A stretch of DNA of 64,000 nucleotides from Burkholderiales bacterium (lineage in GTDB: Bacteria > Pseudomonadota > Gammaproteobacteria > Burkholderiales > Nitrosomonadaceae). Where the stretch lies: NCBI GenBank assembly GCA_024235755.1, contig JACKLV010000009.1, positions 75,083-139,082 on the forward strand, in the 5' to 3' direction. Numbering within the stretch: the stretch's first letter is position 1; each line of letters starts with the position of its first letter. Shown in pieces: positions 25,264 through 33,557 of the stretch. The notes under the pieces were generated by a model. That model saw nothing but the letters and a program-made list of their open reading frames with translations, was not told the DNA's origin and made no database searches. Both the position numbers and the translations under genes were made by a program.

Positions 25264-25743
25264 TTACCAAGTCGGATTGATATTGATACCCGTTTTGCTC
25301 ATGATCGAGGTATAAGCAACGGCCGAAATCATGATTCCTCCACGGGCATGGCATTCTTCCAGCTGTTGCATTTTACTGGTTAAAATAGTTTCTGCACTTG
25401 CAGTGAGATCAATTGGTGGCGTTTGTATGAGCGTTGCCTGTGGAAGCGGACCCAGATCATAAGGACCACCTGGAATCTGTGTCTGCATCGGGTCAGGAAA
25501 CACGCAGAGTAACTGGGGACCATTGCTGGTGTCTTTAAAAACAGCATTTTCTATGGAGTCTGCTTCACCGGTGATATTGCTGGTACGGGCCAAAGCAGCG
25601 CCACTATATAGTGTCATAACAACTGGCACCGCTACCGCACCCTTGAGTAATTTTCTTCTCTTGTGCTTTTGTGAGACTTTCAAGGGAGCCTTATCTACTT
25701 GATATGCTGTGTCCGTTTGTATGTGCGATCGTTCTTTAGTCAT
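25264..25743 (-). CDS. Twin-arginine signal protein, candidate substrate of the HPr-rel-A cassette
   Basis: A 159-residue protein. The N-terminus is polar and basic, with HKRRKLLKG (Arg29-Arg30), then a hydrophobic stretch (about residues 35-50) and a likely cleavage site ALA-RTS near residue 52. This is a Tat-type signal. The mature part of about 107 residues is rich in Pro, Thr and Gln, has two cysteines (one in LLCVFPDP, one in LEECHARGG) and ends GININPTW. I do not recognise its fold. Small RRxLLKG-signal proteins beside HPr-rel-A genes are recalled from other proteobacteria, but substrate status is inference. It lies upstream in the same direction as the three enzymes and has a good promoter of its own. 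Confidence 0.7.
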   Translation of the reverse strand: MTKERSHIQTDTAYQVDKAPLKVSQKHKRRKLLKGAVAVPVVMTLYSGAALARTSNITGEADSIENAVFKDTSNGPQLLCVFPDPMQTQIPGGPYDLGPLPQATLIQTPPIDLTASAETILTSKMQQLEECHARGGIMISAVAYTSIMSKTGININPTW

Positions 25744-25884
25744 GCTTGATAGATCTCATTGGTGGATAATATTCATCAAAAGTAATTACATTATTACTCT
25801 ATCTAATTACAAGCAAATATCGAGCCAGTTAAGTATAAAATATTTATCGTATATAATACAACAAGTTGCATCTGGAAAAGTATA

Positions 25885-25914
25885 AAAATACACATTATTA
25901 ATTAAAAGTGTCAA
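25885..25914 (-). promoter_or_regulatory. Sigma70-like promoter for the HPr-rel-A cassette
   Basis: Reading the minus strand, a perfect TTGACA (25914 to 25909) is followed after 18 bases by TATTTT (25890 to 25885), itself part of TATTTTTATA. It lies about 142 bases upstream of the ATG at 25743 in very AT-rich sequence. A second AT-rich candidate closer to the gene is possible. Confidence 0.5.
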
Positions 25915-25929
25915 TTTATTCGACAGTCA

Positions 25930-28900
25930 TTATTCATCCCTGTTCATTTTTTCAACTTTCTTGTCAGTCGATTGTGCGTTTTTCCTGTAGGCAAGTTGAT
26001 ATAAAACTGGAAGCACCAACATAGTCAAAGCGGTTGAAGTTAAAATGCCGCCTATCACCACAGTTGCCAACGGGCGTTGCACCTCCGCACCAATACTCAC
26101 AGCAAGCGCCATGGGGACAAAACCGATGGCATCCGTCAAACCGGTCATCAATACAGGTCGCAGCCGTGTCAGTGCTCCTGTTTGGACCGCATCTACCAAT
26201 GAGTATCCCTCTTCGCGTAGATTGCGAATGAATGTTAACAAAACCAGACCATTGAGTACAGCGATGCCCGACAGGGCGATAAAACCGACAGCTGCAGAGA
26301 TTGACAAGGGAATATCACGTAGCCAGAGTGCAACGATGCCACCAGACAATGCGAATGGAACACCGGTAAAAACCAAGAGACCGTCCTTCAGATTTCCGAA
26401 CATTAAATACAGCAAAATGAAAATCAAGCCGAGTGCAATGGGGACAACGATTGTCAAGCGTTCTGTAGCCGAAACCAGTTGTTCGTACTGCCCTCCCCAG
26501 GCAATCCAGTAACCGGGTGGGATATTTACATTTTCAGCGATGCGGGTTTGTGCTTCATGTACAAAAGTGCCCAGATCGCTTCCGCGAACATTTGCGCTGA
26601 CAACTACCCTGCGTTTACCATTTTCACGGCTGATTTGGTTGGGTCCGACAATGATTTCGAAATCAACAACATCACCGAGTGTCAGATATGCAAGAGATGG
26701 CGGTACCCCGGGCTGCAAGTTCATCGCTGCGCCTGGCAGTTCGACGGGTAATCGTTTGAGTGCTTCAATGTCACCGCGTAATTGTTCAGGTAAACGTACT
26801 ACAAGATTGAAGCGCCTGTCGCCTTCGTAAATAAGGCCGGTAGGCACGCCGCCAACTGCGATAGTGACGATATTTTGAATATCCGATACATTCAAACCAT
26901 ACCGTGCCATTTTTGCGCGATCCATGTTGATGGATAGCATGGGCAAGCCGGTCAACTGCTCAATTTTTGCATCAGCGGCTCCCGGGATCGTCTCTATAAC
27001 CGCCAAAATCTTGTCGCCGACACTATGTAGGACATCCATGTCATCGCCGAAAATTTTCACTGCAACATCTGCACGCACGCCTGAAATCAGCTCGTTAAAC
27101 CGCATTTGTATGGGTTGAGTGAATTCGTAATTATTGCCGGGTACATCGAAGACTGCTTTTTCCATGGCAGTAATAAGTTCGTCTTTGGTTTTATATGGGC
27201 CATCCCACAGGTTCTGGTCTTTCAAAATGATGAAAATGTCAGCTACGCTAGGCGGCATTGGGTCAGTCGCAATTTCGGGTGTTCCAATTTTTGAGAAAAC
27301 CCGTTCAACCTCGGCAAACGATTTGATTTTATTCTCCAGATCATTCTGCATTTCGATCGCTGTTGAAAGGCTTGTTCCTGGAATACGAATAGCATGCAAT
27401 GCAATATCGCCTTCATTCAGACTGGGAACAAATTCACTGCCAAGCCGGGTGGCAAGCAATCCGGAAAGAATCATAATCGTTACTGCGAGTGTTATGGTCA
27501 GCGCTTTGTTGCGCAAGACCCACAATAGCATCGGTAGATATATTTGTTTGGAACGAATAACTACCCGGCTTTCCTTGTCCTTTATGTCGCCTGTTAGAAA
27601 CAGAGCAATTGCTGCAGGAACGAATGTAATCGATAAAATGATGGCGCCGAGTAACGCCGTGACAACGGTATAGGCCATTGGGTGGAACATTTTTCCTTCT
27701 ACCCCGGATAACGCGAAAATCGGTATATAGACAATCAGGATAATGGTCTGGCCAAACAGCAGTGCGCGCCGTGTTTCTTTACTGCCCGAAAAAACGATTT
27801 CCAGTCGTTCAGAAAGTGTCAGGCGCCGTCCCAGTCGGGCCTGTTCTTGTGCCAAATGCCGGATACAGTTTTCAATAATGACGATGGCTCCGTCAACAAT
27901 AATGCCAAAATCAAGTGCGCCAAGGCTCATCAGATTGGCGCTGACGTTGTTTGCAACCATGCCGGTTAAAGTAAACAACATGGAGAGTGGAATAACCAGA
28001 GCAGTGATTAGTGCAGCGCGCAGATTGCCGAGAAACAGGAACAGCACCACAATGACCAGAATTGCGCCTTCGGTCAAGTTGGAGGCAACTGTCTGAATGG
28101 TTTTGTCAACTAAAGTTGTACGGTTGTATACCGGCGTTGCTACAATGCCCTGCGGTAAATTGCGATTAATTTCTTCCAACTTCGCAGCCGCAGCCTCTGA
28201 AACGATTTGACTGTTTTCACCGATCAACATATGCACCGTTCCTAAAACAACTTCCTTGCCATTTTGTGTCGCGGCGCCATTGCGTAACTCCTTGCCGATA
28301 AGAACGTCGGCAACATCTTTTATGAGAATCGGAATACCCTGGCGGCTGCCCAGTATAATTTCACCGATCTCGGGCAGATTGGTAACCTGGCCGGGCACTC
28401 TGACAAGGTACTGTTCGCCTCTTCTTTCGATATACCCTGCGCCAATATTCAGATTATTGCGTTCCAGCGCAGTCACAACATCCTGAAGAGTCAGTCCCAA
28501 TGAGATCAGCTTTTCGGGATAAGGCGTTACATGAAATTGTTTGACATAGCCTCCGACAGAGTTGACTTCTGTAACGCCTTTGACAGTCAGTAACTGAGGG
28601 CGAATAATCCAGTCTTGGATTTCCCGCAGATCGGTTGTTGTATAGTTGGTACCGTCAGGTTTTTTTGCCCCTTTTAGTGCATCCACGGTCCACATGAAGA
28701 TTTCGCCCAGACCTGTTGAGATGGGGCCCATGCGAGGTTCAATTCCAACCGGCAGGCGGTTTTTGACTTCTTGTATGCGTTGACTGACTAGCTGGCGAGC
28801 AAAATAAACATCGGTGCCGTCTTTAAAGACAACGGTAACCTGCGACAAGCCATAGCGAGACAGCGAGCGAGTATAGTCGAGATGCGGCAATCCCATCATG

Positions 28901-29115
28901 ATCGTTTCAATCGGAAAAGTCAGCCGCTGTTCTGCTTCCAGAGGTGAGTAACCGGGAGCCTCGGTATTGATTTGTACCTGAACATTGGTAATATCCGGTA
29001 CTGCATCAATTGGTATCTTCTGGTAACTGTATATACCCAGCAAAGCCATGGCAAAAACAGCCACCATGACCAAGCCGCGATAATTTATGGATAATTGTAA
29101 AATTCGCTCGAACAA
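25930..29115 (-). CDS. czcA: Heavy-metal efflux RND transporter, CzcA/CusA family
   Basis: A 1061-residue inner-membrane pump with twelve membrane segments and two large periplasmic loops. The HME-RND signature is DFGIIVDGAIVIIEN in membrane segment 4 (about residues 400-415), whose aspartates and glutamate carry protons in CzcA. GTDVYFARQLVSQRIQEVKNRLP is the standard periplasmic motif. The DFG-D-EN form of segment 4 fits the Co/Zn/Cd (Czc/Cnr) branch more than the Cu/Ag branch, but specificity is not proven. TTG is the start. It lies 83 bases downstream of the adaptor gene and is the last gene of the operon. Confidence 0.92.
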   Translation of the reverse strand: MFERILQLSINYRGLVMVAVFAMALLGIYSYQKIPIDAVPDITNVQVQINTEAPGYSPLEAEQRLTFPIETIMMGLPHLDYTRSLSRYGLSQVTVVFKDGTDVYFARQLVSQRIQEVKNRLPVGIEPRMGPISTGLGEIFMWTVDALKGAKKPDGTNYTTTDLREIQDWIIRPQLLTVKGVTEVNSVGGYVKQFHVTPYPEKLISLGLTLQDVVTALERNNLNIGAGYIERRGEQYLVRVPGQVTNLPEIGEIILGSRQGIPILIKDVADVLIGKELRNGAATQNGKEVVLGTVHMLIGENSQIVSEAAAAKLEEINRNLPQGIVATPVYNRTTLVDKTIQTVASNLTEGAILVIVVLFLFLGNLRAALITALVIPLSMLFTLTGMVANNVSANLMSLGALDFGIIVDGAIVIIENCIRHLAQEQARLGRRLTLSERLEIVFSGSKETRRALLFGQTIILIVYIPIFALSGVEGKMFHPMAYTVVTALLGAIILSITFVPAAIALFLTGDIKDKESRVVIRSKQIYLPMLLWVLRNKALTITLAVTIMILSGLLATRLGSEFVPSLNEGDIALHAIRIPGTSLSTAIEMQNDLENKIKSFAEVERVFSKIGTPEIATDPMPPSVADIFIILKDQNLWDGPYKTKDELITAMEKAVFDVPGNNYEFTQPIQMRFNELISGVRADVAVKIFGDDMDVLHSVGDKILAVIETIPGAADAKIEQLTGLPMLSINMDRAKMARYGLNVSDIQNIVTIAVGGVPTGLIYEGDRRFNLVVRLPEQLRGDIEALKRLPVELPGAAMNLQPGVPPSLAYLTLGDVVDFEIIVGPNQISRENGKRRVVVSANVRGSDLGTFVHEAQTRIAENVNIPPGYWIAWGGQYEQLVSATERLTIVVPIALGLIFILLYLMFGNLKDGLLVFTGVPFALSGGIVALWLRDIPLSISAAVGFIALSGIAVLNGLVLLTFIRNLREEGYSLVDAVQTGALTRLRPVLMTGLTDAIGFVPMALAVSIGAEVQRPLATVVIGGILTSTALTMLVLPVLYQLAYRKNAQSTDKKVEKMNRDE

Positions 29116-29198
29116 GGTCCCGTCTCGCTATCTGGTTAAAAAATTGAATTCTCTGTCATTCAGGCTGAGTTTTTATCGATAGTGTGTCATTCACACTG

Positions 29199-30701
29199 CT
29201 AATGGTCATGCTCAGCACCGGACTTTCCTATCTCAGCCTTGATTGCAAAACTGTTGCCTGCGGCGTAATGCTCGCCGGCTTGCAATCCTTCAAGCACTTC
29301 GATTATTTCACCATCATTACGGCCTAATTTGAGCGGGCGTGCTTCGAAATAATCGTCATAGCGACCAAAAACGACTGTCCAGTCAAAAAGTGTCTGCAGT
29401 GCATCCATGCTGACAGCCACCGGCACTTCTATTTCCTCGGTACTGATGAAACCATTGACAAACATGCCATCGCGCCACAATCCCCCCTGATTGTCCAAAA
29501 TAATACGCGCCATTGCAGTGCGGGTTTGCGGATCAACTATCGCAGTAATAAATGTAATTTCACCGGTACCTTCTATTTTCGCCGCTGTAGATTTGATAGT
29601 AGCTTGTTGGCCGATTTTTACCGTAGCCAGATCCTTCGGATACACGGTCAAATCAGCGTACATGGTGGAAGTGTCAACGACAGTAAAGATTGGATCGTCT
29701 TCTCTAAAAACCTGACCGCGGGCAATGACTTTACTTGTGATTAAACCTGCAATCGGTGATCTAATTTCGTAATGTGTCAGGTTCTTGAGTTGTTTTACCG
29801 CATCAGGCTCTTCACCTATAGCCCGCAGTCTTGCTGCGGCGAGATCAAGCGCAATTTCTGCTTCGCTGAGTAATTGCTGTGTTGTCAGATACTCCTGCTT
29901 GGCAGTAATTTTTTCTTCCCAGAGTTGCTTTTCGCGTTGATAATTTACTTTTGCCAATGCAAGCCGTTTATCTGCAGCGAGATACTGACTGCGTAGATCA
30001 GCCAGTAACTGACTCTGGAAAATCGCCAAAACATCACCTTTCTCAACCTTTTCACCTAGGTCGCGAGGAACTTCAATGGCAATGCCGGGAGCGCGCGGCA
30101 CAACTGGAACGATATTGAGTTTGTTAAAGGTAACAATACCAGGCAATTGAAGTTTGGGACGAATGACGGCTGGGCCTGCCGTTTTAACTTCGATTCCTAT
30201 TTTGGTCAAAGTTTCATCGCTCATTTCAATGCGGGTTTCAATTTGACTGTAGCTCCAGTGATACACTTTATTTTTCCATTCTGCAGCTATTGCAGCTTCA
30301 AATGAATGGGGCTCTTCTACAATTCCATCTCCGAGCAGATAATCGCCAACCGGTTTGAATGAAAATAATTGGGCCGAGCGACCCAGTCGAGACAGAGTAA
30401 TAACAACTTTGGCTTCATCCGGTGGTATTAGCTTATTCTTTTCATAAAGATAAACACGAAATTGTGGTTCAACGCCTCTTTCATAAATAGTGACTTCTAC
30501 GCTGAAATCATCGGTGGTAAAAATCCTGCCACCTTTGGGACCGGTTACTTCCTCTTGATTTGATTCCGTTGATGCGTTTGAAACACTGCCAGCATCGGCT
30601 TCCTCTGAAACAGTTGTTTTTTCCGTGTTAAGGATAACTGTTCCGAGTATGATGCCGACAACGATTACGATGATAATCGGTTTGAGATTGGTTTCGTTCA
30701 C
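29199..30701 (-). CDS. czcB: RND efflux periplasmic adaptor (membrane fusion protein), CzcB-like
   Basis: A 500-residue adaptor with an N-terminal membrane anchor (about residues 8-26), an extra N-terminal beta domain (to about 170), then lipoyl/barrel-sandwich and alpha-hairpin segments (VPRDLGEKVEKGDVLAIFQSQ, then a coiled coil rich in Leu/Gln/Lys) and a membrane-proximal domain. It is longer than simple CusB-type adaptors because of the added N-terminal domain, as in CzcB. GTG start with AAGGAG upstream. Within the operon it bridges the inner-membrane pump and the outer-membrane channel. Confidence 0.9.
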   Translation of the reverse strand: MNETNLKPIIIVIVVGIILGTVILNTEKTTVSEEADAGSVSNASTESNQEEVTGPKGGRIFTTDDFSVEVTIYERGVEPQFRVYLYEKNKLIPPDEAKVVITLSRLGRSAQLFSFKPVGDYLLGDGIVEEPHSFEAAIAAEWKNKVYHWSYSQIETRIEMSDETLTKIGIEVKTAGPAVIRPKLQLPGIVTFNKLNIVPVVPRAPGIAIEVPRDLGEKVEKGDVLAIFQSQLLADLRSQYLAADKRLALAKVNYQREKQLWEEKITAKQEYLTTQQLLSEAEIALDLAAARLRAIGEEPDAVKQLKNLTHYEIRSPIAGLITSKVIARGQVFREDDPIFTVVDTSTMYADLTVYPKDLATVKIGQQATIKSTAAKIEGTGEITFITAIVDPQTRTAMARIILDNQGGLWRDGMFVNGFISTEEIEVPVAVSMDALQTLFDWTVVFGRYDDYFEARPLKLGRNDGEIIEVLEGLQAGEHYAAGNSFAIKAEIGKSGAEHDH

Positions 30702-30758
30702 GCTATGCTCCTTAATTCTTCAATAAATCAGAAGATTTCTGTATGCCATTGTTTAAAT

Positions 30759-32132
30759 TTATTTTTGTGGATTTTGATTAGTAGGCTCCATGGGTGCGGC
30801 AGTTAGGCGTTCTATTTCATTGATCAGTCGCTGGTAGTTGGATAATGCCTGAAGATAAAGTGTTTGATTTTGAAACAAAGTGCGCTGGGCATCGAGCAAT
30901 TCCAGAAAACCGAATCTGCCTAATTCGTAGCCACGGTTTGCCATCCTAAATGTTTCTCGTGCACCGGGCAGAATTTCGTCGCGCAGCGTGCTGATTTGCG
31001 TATCTGCTGCGATAAGTGATTCATATGCCTGGGTGAGCAACGTTCTCAGTTGCAACTCCATTGCAGCTTGATCATCCACTGCGCGATTGACACGCTGCTG
31101 AGCGGCCATCAGATTACCCTGATTTCGGTCAAATAGCGGTAACGGTATTGAAAGACCGACCAACGCCGTGGTGTCATTCGAAATGTCCCATCCATAACGT
31201 CTGATACCGACATTTAGAGTGACATCAGGTATACGCCGCGCTTTTTCAAGTGTATGTAATGCCTGTTGTTGCTCGAGATTTTTAAGACTGCGAAGTGCGA
31301 GTGGGTTTTGTTGTAAGCGTGCTTCAAGAACATTTAATTCAGGAATAACTACAAATGTTTCCAATTCACCCAAGGCGCTTGTAAAAGTAGGGGTTGGATT
31401 TCCCCACAGTAGAGCGAGTTGCCTACGAAATGAAATCAGGTTGCGTTGGGCCTGCTCGACTTCGATATTCGCAGTTGCAAGCGCAACTTGAGCTCGTGTT
31501 TCTTCGATCGGCGGTGCTTTGCCTGCTATGACACGTTTTGACGCTGCATCAACCACCTTTTGTGCAAGTTCCTGACCAGCTAGAGCGAGCTTCGAGCGTT
31601 CCTGACCCGCTAACACATCCAGATATACGTTGGCAACCCGGGCAATTAAATCCAATCGCCTCGCTGCATAGTCTTGCTCAGCGCTTTCCTGTCCCAGCAA
31701 AGCGGCTCGCGTGCGCGCAGAACGTTTTCCGCCAGTTTCGAACAGCTGAATTATGCGAAGCGAATCAAATCGTGCAGCTGGACCGTGTGAGCGGGAGCTG
31801 ACATCCTCGCCGTCGTACTGAATGACTGGGTTAGGTAACAATCCTGCCTGCAGTGTCAGGCCTTGTAATGCGAGAGCCTCTTTTGCAAATGCGGCTAGCT
31901 CTGGATTATGTTCCAGTGCTAATTGTACTGCATTGCGTAACGTAAGCTTTTGTTCTTCTGTTGGAGGCTGATAAGCGTCGCTTGTTTTTTCGTCATATGG
32001 CTTAAAAGCTACCGGTGCTTTGTTTTCAGCTATGGAAGCAGCAGCAAAACCTAAGCTGAATACTAATAGTGCTGATAATCCGAATGAATGGCGATGAAAT
32101 ATTAAACTTACTAGTAATCCGTTTAGCTTCAT
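30759..32132 (-). CDS. czcC: TolC-family outer-membrane efflux protein, CzcC-like
   Basis: A 457-residue protein with a signal peptide (hydrophobic stretch about residues 17-35, cleavage near AENKA) and two outer-membrane efflux repeats of long helices (LRNAVQLALEHNPELAAFAKEA; LEARLQQNPLALRSLKNLEQQQ). Internal motifs GISIPLPLFDRNQGN-type (here GLSIPLPLFDRNQGN) and RFGFLELLDAQRTLF are standard for CzcC. It forms the exit channel for the pump. First gene of the core czcCBA unit; the palindrome at 32194-32211 lies just upstream. Confidence 0.9.
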   Translation of the reverse strand: MKLNGLLVSLIFHRHSFGLSALLVFSLGFAAASIAENKAPVAFKPYDEKTSDAYQPPTEEQKLTLRNAVQLALEHNPELAAFAKEALALQGLTLQAGLLPNPVIQYDGEDVSSRSHGPAARFDSLRIIQLFETGGKRSARTRAALLGQESAEQDYAARRLDLIARVANVYLDVLAGQERSKLALAGQELAQKVVDAASKRVIAGKAPPIEETRAQVALATANIEVEQAQRNLISFRRQLALLWGNPTPTFTSALGELETFVVIPELNVLEARLQQNPLALRSLKNLEQQQALHTLEKARRIPDVTLNVGIRRYGWDISNDTTALVGLSIPLPLFDRNQGNLMAAQQRVNRAVDDQAAMELQLRTLLTQAYESLIAADTQISTLRDEILPGARETFRMANRGYELGRFGFLELLDAQRTLFQNQTLYLQALSNYQRLINEIERLTAAPMEPTNQNPQK

Positions 32133-32193
32133 GTATGAATCCCTGAGAGATTCTCCTTACAGTGAGATGGAGCAAGCATTTTGAATAAAAAGG

Positions 32194-32211
32194 TACAAAA
32201 TTAATTTTGTA
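32194..32211. promoter_or_regulatory. Perfect 18-bp palindrome upstream of the metal efflux operon
   Basis: TACAAAATTAATTTTGTA is its own reverse complement and lies 62-79 bases before the czcC start codon. A perfect palindrome of this size in a promoter region usually marks the operator of a dimeric regulator. No metal-responsive regulator gene is found in the window, so the partner is unknown. Confidence 0.55.
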
Positions 32212-32377
32212 TCAATTTATTAAATTTTGTTGGGTGATGTATAGATCGTTGAAAACGGTTTAGGTTATGCAAAGGATTTATGTAAAGATCCAAAATCAGT
32301 GAATACTGTATGGAATTTACAGACGTTCAGTTGGCTACCGTGCGTTCACAAACCTGAAAATGTTTTTCAAGAATCTA

Positions 32378-32746
32378 TCAGACAATTTTTCGTGGAGGAT
32401 GGTATGGTGATTCGAGCACTGAGTCGGGCAAAACTAAAGGGATGTATACAGTGAGCTTCTCATTGCTTACCAGTAAAGGGGGTATGGATATGTGAATGAA
32501 ATAAAAGGGTTGATATTGTCCCGCCGCATGAAGGCATAAATGCGTTGCTTCATCGAGCTCTTTACCGTCAGTGGGTACATTGCTTTGGTGTGCTTGCAAG
32601 TGTAATTCCGGATTGGGTGAGAGTGCTTGACGAATATGATCAAGCTCATGAGTAAAGACTTCTCCCTTGAACGATATGCCAAGATTATTACCTAGTAAGG
32701 TAACAATCAAAACTATAATGACAAGATAAACAGGGTTCTTCCGCAT
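32378..32746 (-). CDS. Small exported protein upstream of the metal efflux operon
   Basis: A 122-residue protein with an N-terminal membrane or signal segment (about residues 7-22), then FTHELDHIRQAL, ELDEATHLCLHAAGQYQPFYF, and a second hydrophobic stretch around residues 85-105. The His/Asp/Cys positions could bind metal, and similar short proteins accompany czc operons in other betaproteobacteria (from memory). It is 245 bases from czcC in the same direction, so it may be the first gene of the operon or have its own promoter. No function is assigned. Confidence 0.6.
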   Translation of the reverse strand: MRKNPVYLVIIVLIVTLLGNNLGISFKGEVFTHELDHIRQALSPNPELHLQAHQSNVPTDGKELDEATHLCLHAAGQYQPFYFIHISIPPLLVSNEKLTVYIPLVLPDSVLESPYHPPRKIV

Positions 32747-33449
32747 AAAAAAGATATGGATTTTTGAGTCAGAATCAACTTCTAAAATCTATAAATCCTG
32801 TTTAACACATGATGATTTCACGTTCTGCCCTTTCTTATTTGCAATTAACAAAGTCGTTTATCATACCATAGCATGGTGAGTAAATATATCTTCAAATAAA
32901 ATGGTTAATTCTTATCAATTGGGCTCTGGCGAATATAACATTCTATTAGATTATTGTTCAAAGTATAGGCATTTGCCAGTAATTGCAGCTGCTGCAGATT
33001 CGGTGTGATGTGGCTGTCCATTCATTTCCATTCAGTTTGGTTGCGTCCTTTTTTAATGCTGTTGAATGTGGCCAACATTATGGAAAGAACATTCTTGTCG
33101 AAAAATTTGCCATCCAGGCAACATTGAAATGAAAGCGACAAACGGTGACAACAAAATAAAAATTGATGTGATGCCTGGTTGAGTCAATGTTTTTTCTTAA
33201 GTCACTGCCCAGACGATTTTGAAAATGCCAGAGAATCGTTTGTCTATTTTTCTCGATTCTGGATCTGTTAACTGTAAGTTGATGTCAAATTACGATCGGC
33301 GCTTTTTTGACATGGGTAAATATCGATTGCTGTAAGAAAAACTCAGTTAACCCTTCTATTTTTTAGATCAAATCTCCTTTGGAGCTTTGTGTTCAAAACC
33401 TTCCTTCATTAAGTCTTTGTCATATAAATAAAAATATCTTTATTTTTTC
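32747..33449. other. Intergenic region between the efflux operon and mraZ
   Basis: About 700 bases. It holds one possible small ORF (32905-33021, minus) and, just beyond it on the same strand and in a different frame, a further 45-codon open stretch ending near 33025 without a start codon; the pair may be remains of a gene. A 36-codon plus-strand frame at 33225-33335 looks like chance. The sequence is AT-rich with several short T-runs. No RNA gene was recognised. Confidence 0.4.
32905..33021 (-). CDS. Possible 38-aa small protein
   Basis: ATG at 33021 opens a 38-codon frame whose product starts MDSHITPNLQQLQLLANAY and ends in SPIDKN. Composition is protein-like (helical Leu/Gln/Asn), and GGAA lies a few bases upstream. 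It is too short to judge by eye and could equally be a gene remnant. No family is recognised. Confidence 0.25.
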   Translation of the reverse strand: MDSHITPNLQQLQLLANAYTLNNNLIECYIRQSPIDKN

Positions 33450-33478
33450 TTGACGTGTTGAATTTTTTTGATTAAAGT
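33450..33478 (+). promoter_or_regulatory. Sigma70 promoter of the dcw cluster (PmraZ)
   Basis: TTGACG at 33450-33455, a 17-base spacer, and TAAAGT at 33473-33478. Transcription should start near 33485, about 70 bases before the mraZ ATG. The downstream edge overlaps the MraZ box, as expected for autorepression. Confidence 0.7.
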
Positions 33479-33512
33479 GGGAATAACTGTGAAATAGTGG
33501 TTAATAGTGGGT
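33478..33512 (+). promoter_or_regulatory. MraZ box: four TGGGN-like repeats at 10-bp steps
   Basis: TGGGA (33478), TGTGA (33488), TGGTT (33498) and TGGGT (33508) begin exactly 10 bases apart, so all four face the same side of the helix. MraZ is known to bind direct TGGGN repeats with this spacing and to repress its own promoter. Two of the four units are imperfect. Confidence 0.7.
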
Positions 33513-33557
33513 AGAAGTAGTTCAAATTAACATTTCTTGTAACAATCAGAGGGCGAC

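Noticed and set aside
4519..25743. A split lasso-peptide cluster (Asn synthase, transglutaminase-like, PqqD-like, HprK-like, nucleotidyltransferase all present)
   Set aside because: The Asn synthase and transglutaminase-like genes sit in a glycan operon 13 kb away, and the Asn synthase keeps the exosortase-type form. No lasso precursor, B2 protease or ABC exporter is seen with the PqqD-like gene.
25744..25929. tRNA or attachment site next to the HPr-rel-A cassette that would mark it as a genomic island
   Set aside because: No tRNA-like cloverleaf, integrase or direct repeats were seen; the cassette joins its neighbours without visible boundaries.
33225..33335. 36-codon plus-strand frame upstream of mraZ
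   Set aside because: No ribosome-binding site and chance-like composition in an AT-rich region.
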